DNA of 64,000 nucleotides from Adiantum capillus-veneris (Eukaryota; Streptophyta; Polypodiopsida; Polypodiales; Pteridaceae): assembly GCA_014529385.2 (NCBI GenBank), contig CM043963.1, forward strand, positions 6,743,001 through 6,807,000, given 5' to 3'. Below the pieces are notes generated by a model. That model had not been told where the DNA came from. It saw only the letters and a program-made list of their open reading frames with translations, and did not search any database. Positions 22,457-32,426 of the stretch are shown piece by piece. The stretch's first letter is position 1, and each line of letters starts with the position of its first letter. Position numbers and translations under genes: made by a program.

Positions 22457-22956
22457 TGTAGAAGACAAAGAGAGTCTCAATAGGCGGGAACCCTCTCCTC
22501 GAAGCCCGACAATGGATCAGTCAGTAATTACCATGGTAGTTACCACAATAAATTTGAGAGGCTATAAATAGGACCCATTACATTGTAATCGGGTTGCTTG
22601 TCTTTTGACTTCTTACTCTTAGTCTCTTGGTTTTAGTCCTCGAAGCTGTTCCTGAGCTACAATCTCTTCACTTGTAATTCTACTCTGTAATCATTACTAC
22701 AGTAGTAAATTGTGCTTTAATCGGTTATACCTTGTACTCGTTCTTCATAAAATTTGAATCTAAATCTGAAACACTTTTCCAATCATTCAGTAGTATGTTT
22801 CTCATCCCAATAGTAGAGTATTTCAGTTCAATTAACTATTCTAGTTTAGTTTCCATCTTCTATTCAAGTTTCACTGACTGAACTGAAGATTTACTAGTAG
22901 CTGTAAATTCTAACACTCGAATCAGCTATCTAAAGAGATCAGCTTCAATTCCAACA
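22457..22956 (+). repeat. 3' LTR of the Tat-like element
   Basis: A 500-bp LTR, TGTAGAAGACAAAG to CAATTCCAACA, with TATA box at 22563-22570. It pairs with 12777-13266. Confidence 0.88.
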
Positions 22957-25550
22957 TCTCTAGCCACTTTTGCATGATGTCTAAGTTGAGAAGGAAAAAT
23001 CTCATAACCTTTTCTCACATTGTGATGTCCATCTTCCTAACGATGCCTTGTCCCTGCGGGTCATCCCCTATCACCTTGACGGTGACCTCAGTAGTCCACA
23101 TTCGGGGAATCTCTGGATCAATTGAGACAAAAAATCCACTGATGAGGACAAGAGACTCTTATACAAGCCATCCTTTGGTCATGCTACCCTCGGGGCAAGC
23201 CCTTTGACAAACAAACCCCTTTAAAGTTTTCAATCATAAATCTTTCCAAGAAGAACATCCACCTGCTATGGACCACCCCAACAACTGCAACTTCATTGAC
23301 CACATGCACAAGTACATGCATTTGGATGGTAAGAATGTTTGTTGGAAAGTACTTCTCCACCATGCACACTCTTCAATAGCATTTAAGCGTGCTGTATCGA
23401 TGATGTATTCTCTTATCTCTTTTGAACTGATCCAGTGTACCAACTCACTGATTTTGTAGATTGTTCTTCTAATGTCATCTGTCAAACAACCCTTTATGGA
23501 AATTGGTAAGATGAATTGTAAAAAATTGTGCCAATCGTGGGACTTAAGACCACTGAGATTGTCATCTCTCGTAAAGGCCGTTTTCAAACATCACATGCAC
23601 CCTGTGGGAGTTTTGAATGAAGACATAGTCTTCTTCACTTGTTGCTCTTCTGCACGACTCAGAACCCATGGACCTTTTCGTCTAGCAAACTTTCCATTGG
23701 GTTTAAGTCGAGGCCACATCTCTGGCATTCAACCCATAGCCTGCAGATCATCTCTTTAGGCCTTGCTCTCCCTTTTTCCAGTGATGGTTTTCCATATGAT
23801 CTCCCCCAGATTCTTTAAGATGTGAATTGGGTTGAGAAAATGATTAATCAGCAGGTCACTCTAGTATGGGAGTTCATGGAAAATAGAAAGTCTTTTCATT
23901 CCAGGTGGCATCCAATCTCCCCTCTCCATCCACATGTTTTTCCAATCGCTCGCTTTCAGCGGATGCATGCCATGTTTGCATATGTTTGGTCCACGAAGCT
24001 CACGTCCTTCATGCAAAAATCTACCATGCTCCTCGTAAATTGTCTTGCTCAAATGATCAGAGCAGCAGAAGCCAAGTCGAGGACCGCATTTTGGACATGC
24101 ATGATTTCCCGAGTAACTCAAGCCTGAAACATCACAAAATTAAAATATAAAAGCGTTGGCATAGCCTGGAATCACATGCGTGTGAGGGTTTCAAAGGCAC
24201 TTACATGAGCACTCACCAAAGCCTGTCCAATCGTGCATGGTCCACATCAGAATGCCTTGCAAATGTACATCCCAACGCTCGATTGGTTGGGACATATCAA
24301 CCACATCGATTCCTGTCCGCAAAATTTGGAGCTCTTCTATAAGTGGTGCCAGATAGACGTCCATGTTCTTTGCTTTGTACTTTCTTGGGACGATCAATGA
24401 AAACACCAGATGGCCCTTCTTGATAGCTAGCCATGTGGAAGATTATAATTAACCATAAAAATAGGCCACGTGCTCCATGACGAACTCCGTAATCCGAATG
24501 GGTTTACTCCATCCATTGCCAGACCAAAGTGGATACATCGAGGCTCGTTCTTAAATGTAGACCAACTTTCCTCTATGTGCTTCCATGCACAAGAGTTAGT
24601 AGGTACCCGCATCACATCATCTGTCGATCTAGTATTTGAGTGCCATGTCATCAAAGCGGATATGGATTTGCACTTGAACATGCTCTTTATTCTTGGAATG
24701 ATAGGAAAGTGTCGAAGGACCTTTACAGGGATAAATTTTCCTTGTGTGTCCTCCCTGTACCTGTTTGATCCACAATTGGGACACTGTTCCAAATTTTCAT
24801 ACTCATTGCAAAAAAGTATACAATCACTAGGACATGCATGTATTTTGTGATAATCCAAGCCCAAATCAATAAGAAGATTTTTAGCGGTTGGGCGGGTAGG
24901 GGGCATGTGATTCCCTTCTGGCAAGATTTTCTCATTGAGCAACCTATTGTTACATGAACAAGTCAGCCCCTTGATCTCATTATTGAACTATAATTTGTAC
25001 TTTATCATGCTTACGATACAATGTATTTACCTGAAAAGCTCTATGATTGAGGCGTCAGACCAACCAAATTAATCATTGCCAACGCGGTACGGAGAACTGA
25101 GATTTTTGCACCACTGTAAAGCGACATGCGTGCAAGACTTTGCATCATCTCGCCCTCTCTATCGTTGCTATCATGCCATCGATATGAACGGGATGACTGA
25201 GATTGGTCCACAGTATTGCGTTCAACAGTGTTGTTGTCTTCTATGTTTTCAATGATGGGATCCATGTCAAAGAACGTGTCCAACATCTGCTCCATCTCTA
25301 CTTCTTGAAATGCCACATCAGGTATTGGTTGGGAGGACTCAGTCGATGGCTGCTCGTTTGAAAATCGTCTTCGCTGGGATGAATTTGGAGCAATATCTAC
25401 TTGCAGAGTTTTCCCTTTAGTCTCTAGACCATGAGATTGATAACACAGGTCTTGTAGTTTCTCAATCGGAAAGATACCGTGATTGCATATGTGTTGGTTG
25501 TAGATTTTTGTTTTTGAAAGATCTGATGCTTGCAATGCACACAAGGACAC
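22957..25550 (-). pseudogene. TNP2-type CACTA transposase, N-terminal half
   Basis: Minus-strand pieces in order are as follows. Positions 25550-25041 hold the transposase-associated N-terminus (YNQHICNHGIFP) and an acidic linker ending GAKISVLRTALAMINL. Positions 24942-24427 hold LEQCPNCGSNRYRED, a core such as FGLAMDGVNPFG, and WPIFMVNYNLPHG. Positions 24406-24191 hold ILMWTMHDWTGFGE, and 24121-23861 hold NHACPKCGPRLGF and RRFLHEGR-like text. From 23587 to about 23150 lies DUF4218 (GLKSHDWHNFLQFILPISIK, SRWMFFLERFM). Introns or decay separate the pieces. The protein would bind the inverted repeats and catalyse cut-and-paste transposition. Confidence 0.88.
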
Positions 25551-25649
25551 GCTATCCTATTGTCCATACTTTATCTGCCAATGATGCAAAAAATAATTAA
25601 AACACTCTAGTTGTTATAACTACACACTACTAAGTACATGACAATACAT

Positions 25650-26350
25650 GAAAACCTCACATTCTCTAGCCATGCCTGATCCTCGCACACCTCGGTCTAG
25701 AGATGCACGGAGACTAGGATCACACGGTAATAATCTCGTCTTTATTGGTCAATGACTATATATTAAGGTTCTTGAAGTTTGTGTGCACTTTCGAAGTCCG
25801 ATTTTATTTTTTCAACTATTTGCTGCTAGCTCTTAACAACCTTACATTCTCTAGCCAAGCCCACCGATCCCCACACACCTTGGTCTAGAGGTGCATGGGG
25901 ATTAGGACCACATGGTAATAATCTCATCTTTATTGTTCAATGACTATATATTAAGGTTCTTGAAGTCCGTGTGCACTTTGGAAGTCCGATTGCATTTTTT
26001 CAACTATTTTGTGCTAGCTCTAACAACCTCACATTCTCTAACAACCTCACATGCCCGATCCTCGCACACCTTGGTCTAGAGGTGCACGGAGATTAGGACC
26101 ACAGGGTAATAATATCATCTTTATTGGTCAATGACTACATATTAAGGTTCTTGAAGTCTGTGTGCACTTTTGAAGTCCGATTTGCTGCTAGCTCGAGCTC
26201 TAACAATCTCACATTCAACTATTTGCTGCTAGCTGGAGCTCTAACAATCTCATGTTCGATCCACGCACACCTCGATCTAGAGGTGCACAGAGATTAGGAC
26301 CACATGGTCAATGATTATATGTTACTGTTTTCAAAGTTTGTGTGCACCTA
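25650..26350. repeat. Tandem repeats of about 185-190 bp
   Basis: Three to four degenerate units, each with CACACCTNGGTCTAGAG, TCAATGACTATATATTAAGG and GTGTGCACTTT-GAAGTCCGA, beginning near 25655, 25845 and 26035. A further remnant is near 26465. They lie upstream of the TNP2 start. Confidence 0.82.
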
Positions 26351-27340
26351 ACCTAAACTATAACCTAGCCTATAACCAAGTTAAACCTAACCTATAACTA
26401 AATTAAACCTAACTTGTTACTTCACCTATAACAAAACCTAACCTAAGTTCATTTTGTTTTTTGAAGTACATGAGTCATTCTGGAAGTCCGTTTGCGTTTT
26501 TTCTACTATTTGCCGCTAGCTCTAACCTAACTTATAATCTAACCTAACCTAACCTGACGTAAACTAACCTATAACCTAAAACTAACCTATAACCTAACCT
26601 AACTGAAGTCCGTTTGCATGTTTAGATGGTGCACCGTGTTCGGAAGGTGCATTAGGGCACATTGTGTAAAGCCGCTAAGGTAAAGTGCCCTAAACCATAT
26701 TAGTGTATCGTTAGGCCATTTAGTCTGCTTAGGGATAGCTGCTAAGGGTTATCGGCTTTAGATTAGCGACTTTTGTTTTGGCCGCTAATACATTACTATA
26801 TTTGGAGCATTAGGATAGGCTATGTAAATTCGCTTAGGTTTGGCAACTTTTGATTTTGTCTCTCCAAATCCAATTAGTACTGTAGAGCTTGGCAATTTCA
26901 GTCTGCTAATAGGGTTAGAGGGTTATGGTTTAGACGCTAGTAGATGATCGTGTTTGGACGTTTCATCGATAAGTGTTTAGATTAATATAAAAGTACATAA
27001 GTTCTAATTGTTTAAACACAATGTCCATCTATAACTTAAACACGAGTTAACTTAACATATAACCTAACCTAAATTTTTACGTACAACATATAACCTAACC
27101 TATAACCTAACTTGTTGCCTCAACCTAACCTATAATCTAGCTAACCTATCTTATAACGTATAACCTAACTTATAACTTAATTTAATATTTAATTTAAACC
27201 TAACCTAGAACCTAACCTTATAAGCTATCCTAACATAATTAACATCCTATAAGCTAACCTAACCTAACTTATAACTTAACATATAACCTATATATACCCT
27301 AACCTAACATATAACCTGAACTCAACCTAAAACCTAAACC
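26341..27340. repeat. Telomere-like AACCTA/TATAACC repeat region
   Basis: About 1 kb dominated by AACCTAACCTATAACCTAAC words of irregular phase, interrupted by a unique block (about 26630-27040). The unit resembles but is not identical to the plant telomere repeat (CCCTAAA). It sits in the 5' region of the CACTA element, so it is not evidence of a chromosome end. Confidence 0.75.
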
Positions 27341-28017
27341 TCATCAATCACATAATTTCAAAACAAGATTTTTTCATAAACCAAAACGAAATTTTTTCCT
27401 AATTCAAAACGAAATTCAACAACACAAACCATAATTTCTTTTAAAGCATTGAAAGTTTCTTTTATCAATATACAAATTATTTTAAATAAATTTAATATGC
27501 ATTAAAAGTTCAAGCACTTACATGCAACCTATTTGAGCAAGAAAAGGTGTTGTAAACGTCTTTGAACCTACAAAACACACACACACAAACCATGTTAAAC
27601 CCTAAACCTACAAGTAAACTTAAAAAAAATCTCACCTTAGTGCTATGGAGTAGTCCACGAGCAAGATTAGCACCTCCAACAACTTGTTTTGCACCAGATT
27701 TGTAAGAGGTGAGGAGGAAGAGAGCAAGAGAAAAGGTGCAAGAAGAAGAGAAATACGTAGGGAAAGTCCACGGGTTCATTTTTTGCAGGGTCCGACGGTA
27801 CAGGTATCGGTACAGGCGTCGGAACAGGCATTCGTACTACAGACGTCGAAAAGTGCATTGGAACAGGCATCGGAAGATACATCAAAACAGGCATCGAAAA
27901 TTTAAAAATAGAAAATTTTTAAAACTGCATCTCCCGCCAAACTTACCTACACATATACTGACTCCCGCCATTGACGCCGATAATTTGGCGTCAGAATTTT
28001 AGTGACCTCTTGTAGTG
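27341..28017. other. Right terminal region of the CACTA element
   Basis: AT-rich up to 27640. Then GGTACAGGTATCGG, GGAACAGGCATTCG and GGAACAGGCATCGGA recur between 27790 and 27900, resembling the subterminal transposase-binding repeats of CACTA elements. The end at 28005-28017 is ACCTCTTGTAGTG. The small frames at 27510-27902 have no recognised domain. Confidence 0.6.
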
Positions 28018-29067
28018 TGTATGAAGTGTGACCCACTAGATTCCTTCCAAGCCGTAATACATTGGTGTTGTTGAAAAGATTCATTCACTTGTGAGTCAAT
28101 TGAGGCATCATGTAGCGAGTGTAATGCATCCCATCTCCCAAACCACTTCTTTATGTCTTGTATCCATCCCATGCTTAAGATCTTTCTTTTATGCGTCTTT
28201 TAAACCTTTTTTCTTGCTTTCCATGCAATTGTAGGAAGTCGATGTGAGGGATTTTGACACATCTTTATCATGTACTCCACAACCATTTTCATGCCCATAA
28301 CCTGAATTGGAAGGGATCCAAACTCAAAAAGTAGGAGCATATATACTGTATGTGTCTTAACTTGGAGAAAGTTTTTAAGAAAACGCTTTTGGACATTCTC
28401 AAACTCTTTGCAAGTAGAATTTGAGATGATCCCACCCCACACTTCAACTCCATAAAGAAGAACCAATGTCATCAATGTGTCAAAAAGGTACTTTTTGAGA
28501 ACCCAACACTTGATGTTTTCTGCATTACACATGTTCTCAAATGCATAGTATGCTCTCATTACCACCTTTGAATGATGCATATCACATTCATGCCACTTGT
28601 GATTGGCTAGAACCTCAAGGCTAAGGTAGTTAAAGCTCTCAATAACTTCAAGTGTCTCATTGTTGTACACAATGCATGGCTTCTCATTATGGTTGGTTTT
28701 CACAACCAACCAAGCATAACCTTTGTTTTGGACTCATTCAAAATTAGCCCACTATGCAAGAAAAAGTTCTTAAGGACAACCATAAGCTTTTGTGCATCTT
28801 CTAAAGTGTGTGCTAGAAGCACTACATCATCCGCATACAACAAAAGCATGATTATCGCATTGCAAATAGTGACCTCTTCAATGCCTTCTTCTTGCATAAA
28901 GTCAAGTAACATTTGTTCTAGTTGATCAATGCATAGACCAAAGAGAGTTGGTGACAGCGAACATCCTTGTTCAACCCTAATAGTGCTTACAAAAATATTT
29001 GAAATTCCTCTTCCTATGCGCAATTGATACATCACCTTCTCATAGATTCGAGAAACCGCAAGCATAA
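28018..29067 (-). pseudogene. LINE reverse transcriptase relic B
   Basis: Minus strand. Positions 29065-28700 carry VEQGCSLSPTLFGLCIDQLE, the catalytic box LLLYADDVVLLAHT and LILNESKTKVM. After a frameshift, 28709-28200 carries VIESFNYLSLEVLANHKW and TLVLLYGVEVWGG. The N-terminal half is absent because the chromovirus LTR is inserted at 29068, inside the RT domain. The C-terminal side is cut by the CACTA end. It is inactive. Confidence 0.85.
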
Positions 29068-29570
29068 TGTAAGGTTTCCAGTTTTTGAAACCTTAGAATT
29101 TGTACAAACCACAAGCAAATTGATTAGATTGGTAAGAAAACTATGCAAAATTATCCAGTTGTGAAAAATATTGGTATTTTTGGAACCGTAATCATGACTT
29201 TACTATGGTTAGGAATTTTTAGAACAGAATTCCGATAAAAATTGGCAAAGTTCGAGTCCTAAAAGTTACACTGTGAATTAAAGTAATTAAATAAAATTGT
29301 AAGGTTATAAGTAATCATTACTGCAAAGACTTTTTATGCTAAAGATCCTAGATAAATACAGGTAATTACAGATAAGTCCAAAGTTAATCATTAAAAAGTC
29401 AAAAAAATAGCACAAAATCGATTCTGTGGATCTGGGGGGCTGTGTGGGACAGTAATGAACTAGTCTAGGCTAGCTTTAACAGCAGGTGGCACTAGGGAGA
29501 GGCTGGGGACTGGCTTGAGCTCCAAGAAACTGCAAGAATCAGCCGAGGACCCCTAAAAACCTATAAATAG

Positions 29571-29580
29571 GCCCCCCCCT
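29571..29580 (+). promoter_or_regulatory. TATA box in the chromovirus LTR
   Basis: CCTATAAATAGGCCCC, followed 60 bp on by CTCTCTCACTTAAAG, is a plausible core promoter. A second TATA-like GCTATAAACCC is near 47230, just before the putative LTR end. Confidence 0.5.
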
Positions 29581-30149
29581 CTTCACAAAAAAATTCAGAC
29601 CATTTCTCTCTCACTTAAAGAGAACTCTACTAAAAAAACACTAGAGAGCAAAAACTCTAGTTGGTTATTCCACGATAATTAATTTAACCCTTTTTAATTA
29701 GCAAAATTATGCTAATTTACTTATATTTTCTTAATTAATCCAATTAATTAAGAAGATTAAAACTACTTATACTCTAAATTAATCTCCTAATTCTTAATTC
29801 TCTGCTGAATATTTAGATTAAGCTCAGGGACATTAATCTAACTAATTAGTAAGCTATATTAGGACTGAAATTAATCATTTTAGTCACAAATTGATGGTAA
29901 TTATACTAATTAAATTTAGAATTGCATAGAATAATTATCAAAGCTGCACTAGACTGTTAAGATGCTAGGAAAATTAAGCAGAATTTAGATATTTTTAATT
30001 AAAAAACTGACGGAAAATCTACTTAATTAGCTCAAAAGTTCTAAAGCTAGTTATTTCAATTAGAAAATACTATAAGGAACATGGGGTAGATTAATAATTA
30101 ATAGATAATTAACCTAAGTATTTAATTAAGCTGAAAATATCTATTTTTG

Positions 30150-30930
30150 AAGGTAAATCAAAAGGAAAATTTAGGAAAACATGTTAGATAATTATGTAAT
30201 ATTTATTAGAGTTAGTTTATGTGTTAATAAAGCCGTGATAATTACTTTAGCTATGGAAATTCAATTTAACTAATTATCTTAGACAAAAAAACCATGTTTT
30301 TTAAGATAAATTAAAAGGGAAAATTAGGAAAACATGTTAGATAATTATGTACTATTTATTAGAGTTATTTTACATGTTAATAAAGCCGTGATAATTAGCT
30401 TAGCTATAGAAAAATAATTTAACTAATTATCTTAGGTAGAAAATCCTGCATTTTAAGGTAAATTAAAAAGAAAAATTAGAAAAACATGTTAGATAATTAT
30501 GTACTATTTATCAAAGTTATTTTACATGTAATTAAACCATAAAAATTATCTTAGCTACATAAAGTTAATTCAACTTATTATCTTAGGCAGGAAACCTTGT
30601 TTTTGAAGGTAAATTAAAAGAGGGAATTAGAAAAACATGTCCGATAATTATGTACTATTTATCAGAGTTACTTTACATGTTAACGAAGCCTTGATAATTA
30701 TCTTAGCTACAGAAAGTTAATTTAATTAATTATCTTAGGTAGAAAACCCTATTTTTAAAGGTAAATTAAAAGGGGAAATTAGGAAAATATGTTAGATAAT
30801 TATGTGCTATTTATCAAAGTTATTTTACGTGTTAATGAAGCCGTGATAATTATCTTAGATAAAAAAAGTTAATTTAGCTAATTATCTTAGTCAAAAAACC
30901 CTGTTTTTGAAGATAAATTAAAGGAAAAAG
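30150..30930. repeat. Tandem repeats of 152 bp within the chromovirus LTR
   Basis: Five full units plus a partial one start near 30150, 30303, 30455, 30606, 30757 and 30909. Each has GGTAAATTAAAAGG, AACATGTTAGATAATTATG, AAGCCGTGATAATTA and AACTAATTATCTTAG. Spacing is very even (151-153 bp). Confidence 0.88.
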
Positions 30931-31277
30931 TAGCAAATCAATTTATAGGTTAATAAGATAATTACTAGGGGTATAGAAAAATCTACCTGGGGTAAATATT
31001 GCACAAACAGATAAGTAATCCATAAATTACATAAGCCAATTTAGGGTATCCTGGAACAGAAATTAAATAAGGAATTTTGTCAAATAGCTCCGATAATTAT
31101 GAGATAATTATGGGAGGATAAACACTATTAGGAAGCTAAGAAAAAAATATCACACTTAGATATTTATCAAAGATATCTATTTACTCCAAAAATCCCTATT
31201 TTTGGATAAAAGGAATAAAAGAGATTATTCATATAATTTTCTAATCAATTGACTATCTTTTTATAAAGGCTACCACT

Positions 31278-31472
31278 ATGGCCCTGAAAAGGACCCAAGG
31301 GAATCCTCTATCCGATGAAGAAGATACCATCCACAAAAGAACCAGGGCATCCCATGAGCATGAGGCCGGGCCTAGTCATAGGCCTACGGAGGAGAGTCTC
31401 CAGGCTCCGATGCAGCAGCAGATGGCTGACCAGTCTCATGTGGAGTTTCTATTTATTCACTTACGTCTTTAA
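31278..31472 (+). CDS. Small hydrophilic ORF in or after the chromovirus LTR
   Basis: A 64-residue frame starting MALKRTQGNPLSDEEDTIHK, polar and His/Glu/Gln-rich, preceded by an AT-rich leader and ending just before the Athila insertion. It resembles the N-terminus of a gag protein in composition only. If the LTR ends at 47365 it lies inside the LTR. If not, it may be the start of a gag whose remainder is lost. Confidence 0.35.
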   Translation: MALKRTQGNPLSDEEDTIHKRTRASHEHEAGPSHRPTEESLQAPMQQQMADQSHVEFLFIHLRL

Positions 31473-31495
31473 ATAGATTAAAAATCTTTTATAAG

Positions 31496-32408
31496 TGTTT
31501 GAGGATAAATCAAACGGGCGCCCAACTGGTCGGACACGTAGCCGGACACCACATTTTTAGTCTATTATTTTGTCTGAGCTACTGTAGTGATACTCTGTGT
31601 AAATCTTGATTCAAGAGTAATGGTCAATTCCCTGAGTTGTAATGCTGTAATGATATTTGTAAAGGTCCATGTAAACCGGCCACTGGCCATTTAGAATGCC
31701 CTAGGTATAAAGGTCAATAACCTTAATGTGAAAGGAGGCTTATATTTAGAAGAGGAAGAGAGCTCAAAAAACGTACGCTCAAGCTACGAGCTGCTTCAAC
31801 TTGTAATCATCGCTGTTGATGATTGGGTAATCTATTTTTAAATCTGAAACTTGCATTGTGTTTTTCTCTCTTTTCTCTTTGGATTAAGTGTAAGCATTGT
31901 CAATTTTGCTGCGGTTCGTGACTACACGTCTGTGAGTTGTAATTGTAGATTTGAGTGCTTAAATCGCTGTTTTTTGTCGTTTTGACCATAAGAGAGTGTT
32001 CTTAGACCATAGGACGACATTTCTGACATGTTCTGTTGCAATTTTCATGACCTTTTTCATGATGGATCGTGATTTTGGTACCTTGTCGGATTGCCACCAG
32101 ACTTGCTAGGATAGTGCCCCTAGGTGTCCTAGACCTCCTCCTAAAGTTTTGTTGCATTTTGAGTCCATTCGAGTGACGAAATGGCGTGATGACCTAGAGC
32201 TGTGAGAAAGGACATAAGCAGATTTCCATGATCATTGAGTGTTGGTTTGCTTGTAGAGTTGTTGTGTTTGCTTGTTAAGGTTCACTTCGTGAGATTGACG
32301 ATCTCATAGAGTCTCCATGCCCCATCACAGTCACTTTCCCTGAGTATTGACATTATGTTAGTGCTAGAAAGCTATGCTGCAAACGTCCGTTGCGGCGACC
32401 TGCTAACA
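31496..32408 (+). repeat. 5' LTR of the Athila-like element
   Basis: 913 bp, starting TGTTTGAGG and ending GCTAACA. TATA-like GTATAAAG is at about 31705. It pairs with 45388-46315 at high identity. Confidence 0.9.
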
Positions 32409-32426
32409 TTGGCGCCATTTCCGGGG
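32409..32426 (+). other. Primer binding site of the Athila-like element
   Basis: TTGGCGCCATTTCCGGGG directly follows the LTR. It is close to the TGGCGCC-GTTGCCGGGG site known from Athila and Tat elements (Asp-tRNA in Athila). Confidence 0.75.

Larger units (their letters stand above)
12777..22956 (+). mobile_element. Tat-like Ty3/gypsy retrotransposon with extra 3' ORFs
   Basis: Flanked by direct LTRs of about 490-500 bp with matching TATA boxes (12879 and 22563). It contains gag, two zinc knuckles, reverse transcriptase, RNase H and integrase in Ty3 order, then about 4 kb of further ORFs. It is inserted in the CACTA transposase gene. Flanks are CTCT-like (left ..CCTCT, right TCTCT), an imperfect 5-bp duplication. 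Many in-frame stops make it inactive. Confidence 0.85.
3161..28017 (-). mobile_element. CACTA (En/Spm) DNA transposon with nested insertions
   Basis: The left end begins CACTACAACACGT and the right end is the complement of CACTACAAGAGGT. Both are flanked by TGT (3158-3160 and 28018-28020), the 3-bp target duplication expected of CACTA elements. Inside, on the minus strand, are the TNP2-type transposase in two halves (22957-25550 and 11800-12776) and a second ORF (10666-11588). Removing the 10.2-kb gypsy element and the roughly 6-kb gypsy-like element leaves about 8.7 kb, a normal CACTA length. The left end is less certain than the right because inverted-repeat identity is only about 10 of 13 bp. 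Confidence 0.65.
29068..31495 (+). repeat. 5' LTR of the chromovirus, first segment
   Basis: Starts TGTAAGG after the possible target CATAA. It contains a promoter-like TATAAATA (about 29572), AT-rich sequence with regular 152-bp tandem repeats, and a small ORF at 31278. It is interrupted at 31496 by the Athila-like element and would resume at 46321. Confidence 0.6.

Noticed and set aside
23905-24850. Plus-strand ORFs over the TNP2 region
   Set aside because: Antisense shadows of the minus-strand transposase, which carries the recognisable motifs.
26341-27340. AACCTA repeats as a chromosome end
   Set aside because: Unit and phase are irregular, and the region lies within a transposon with sequence on both sides.
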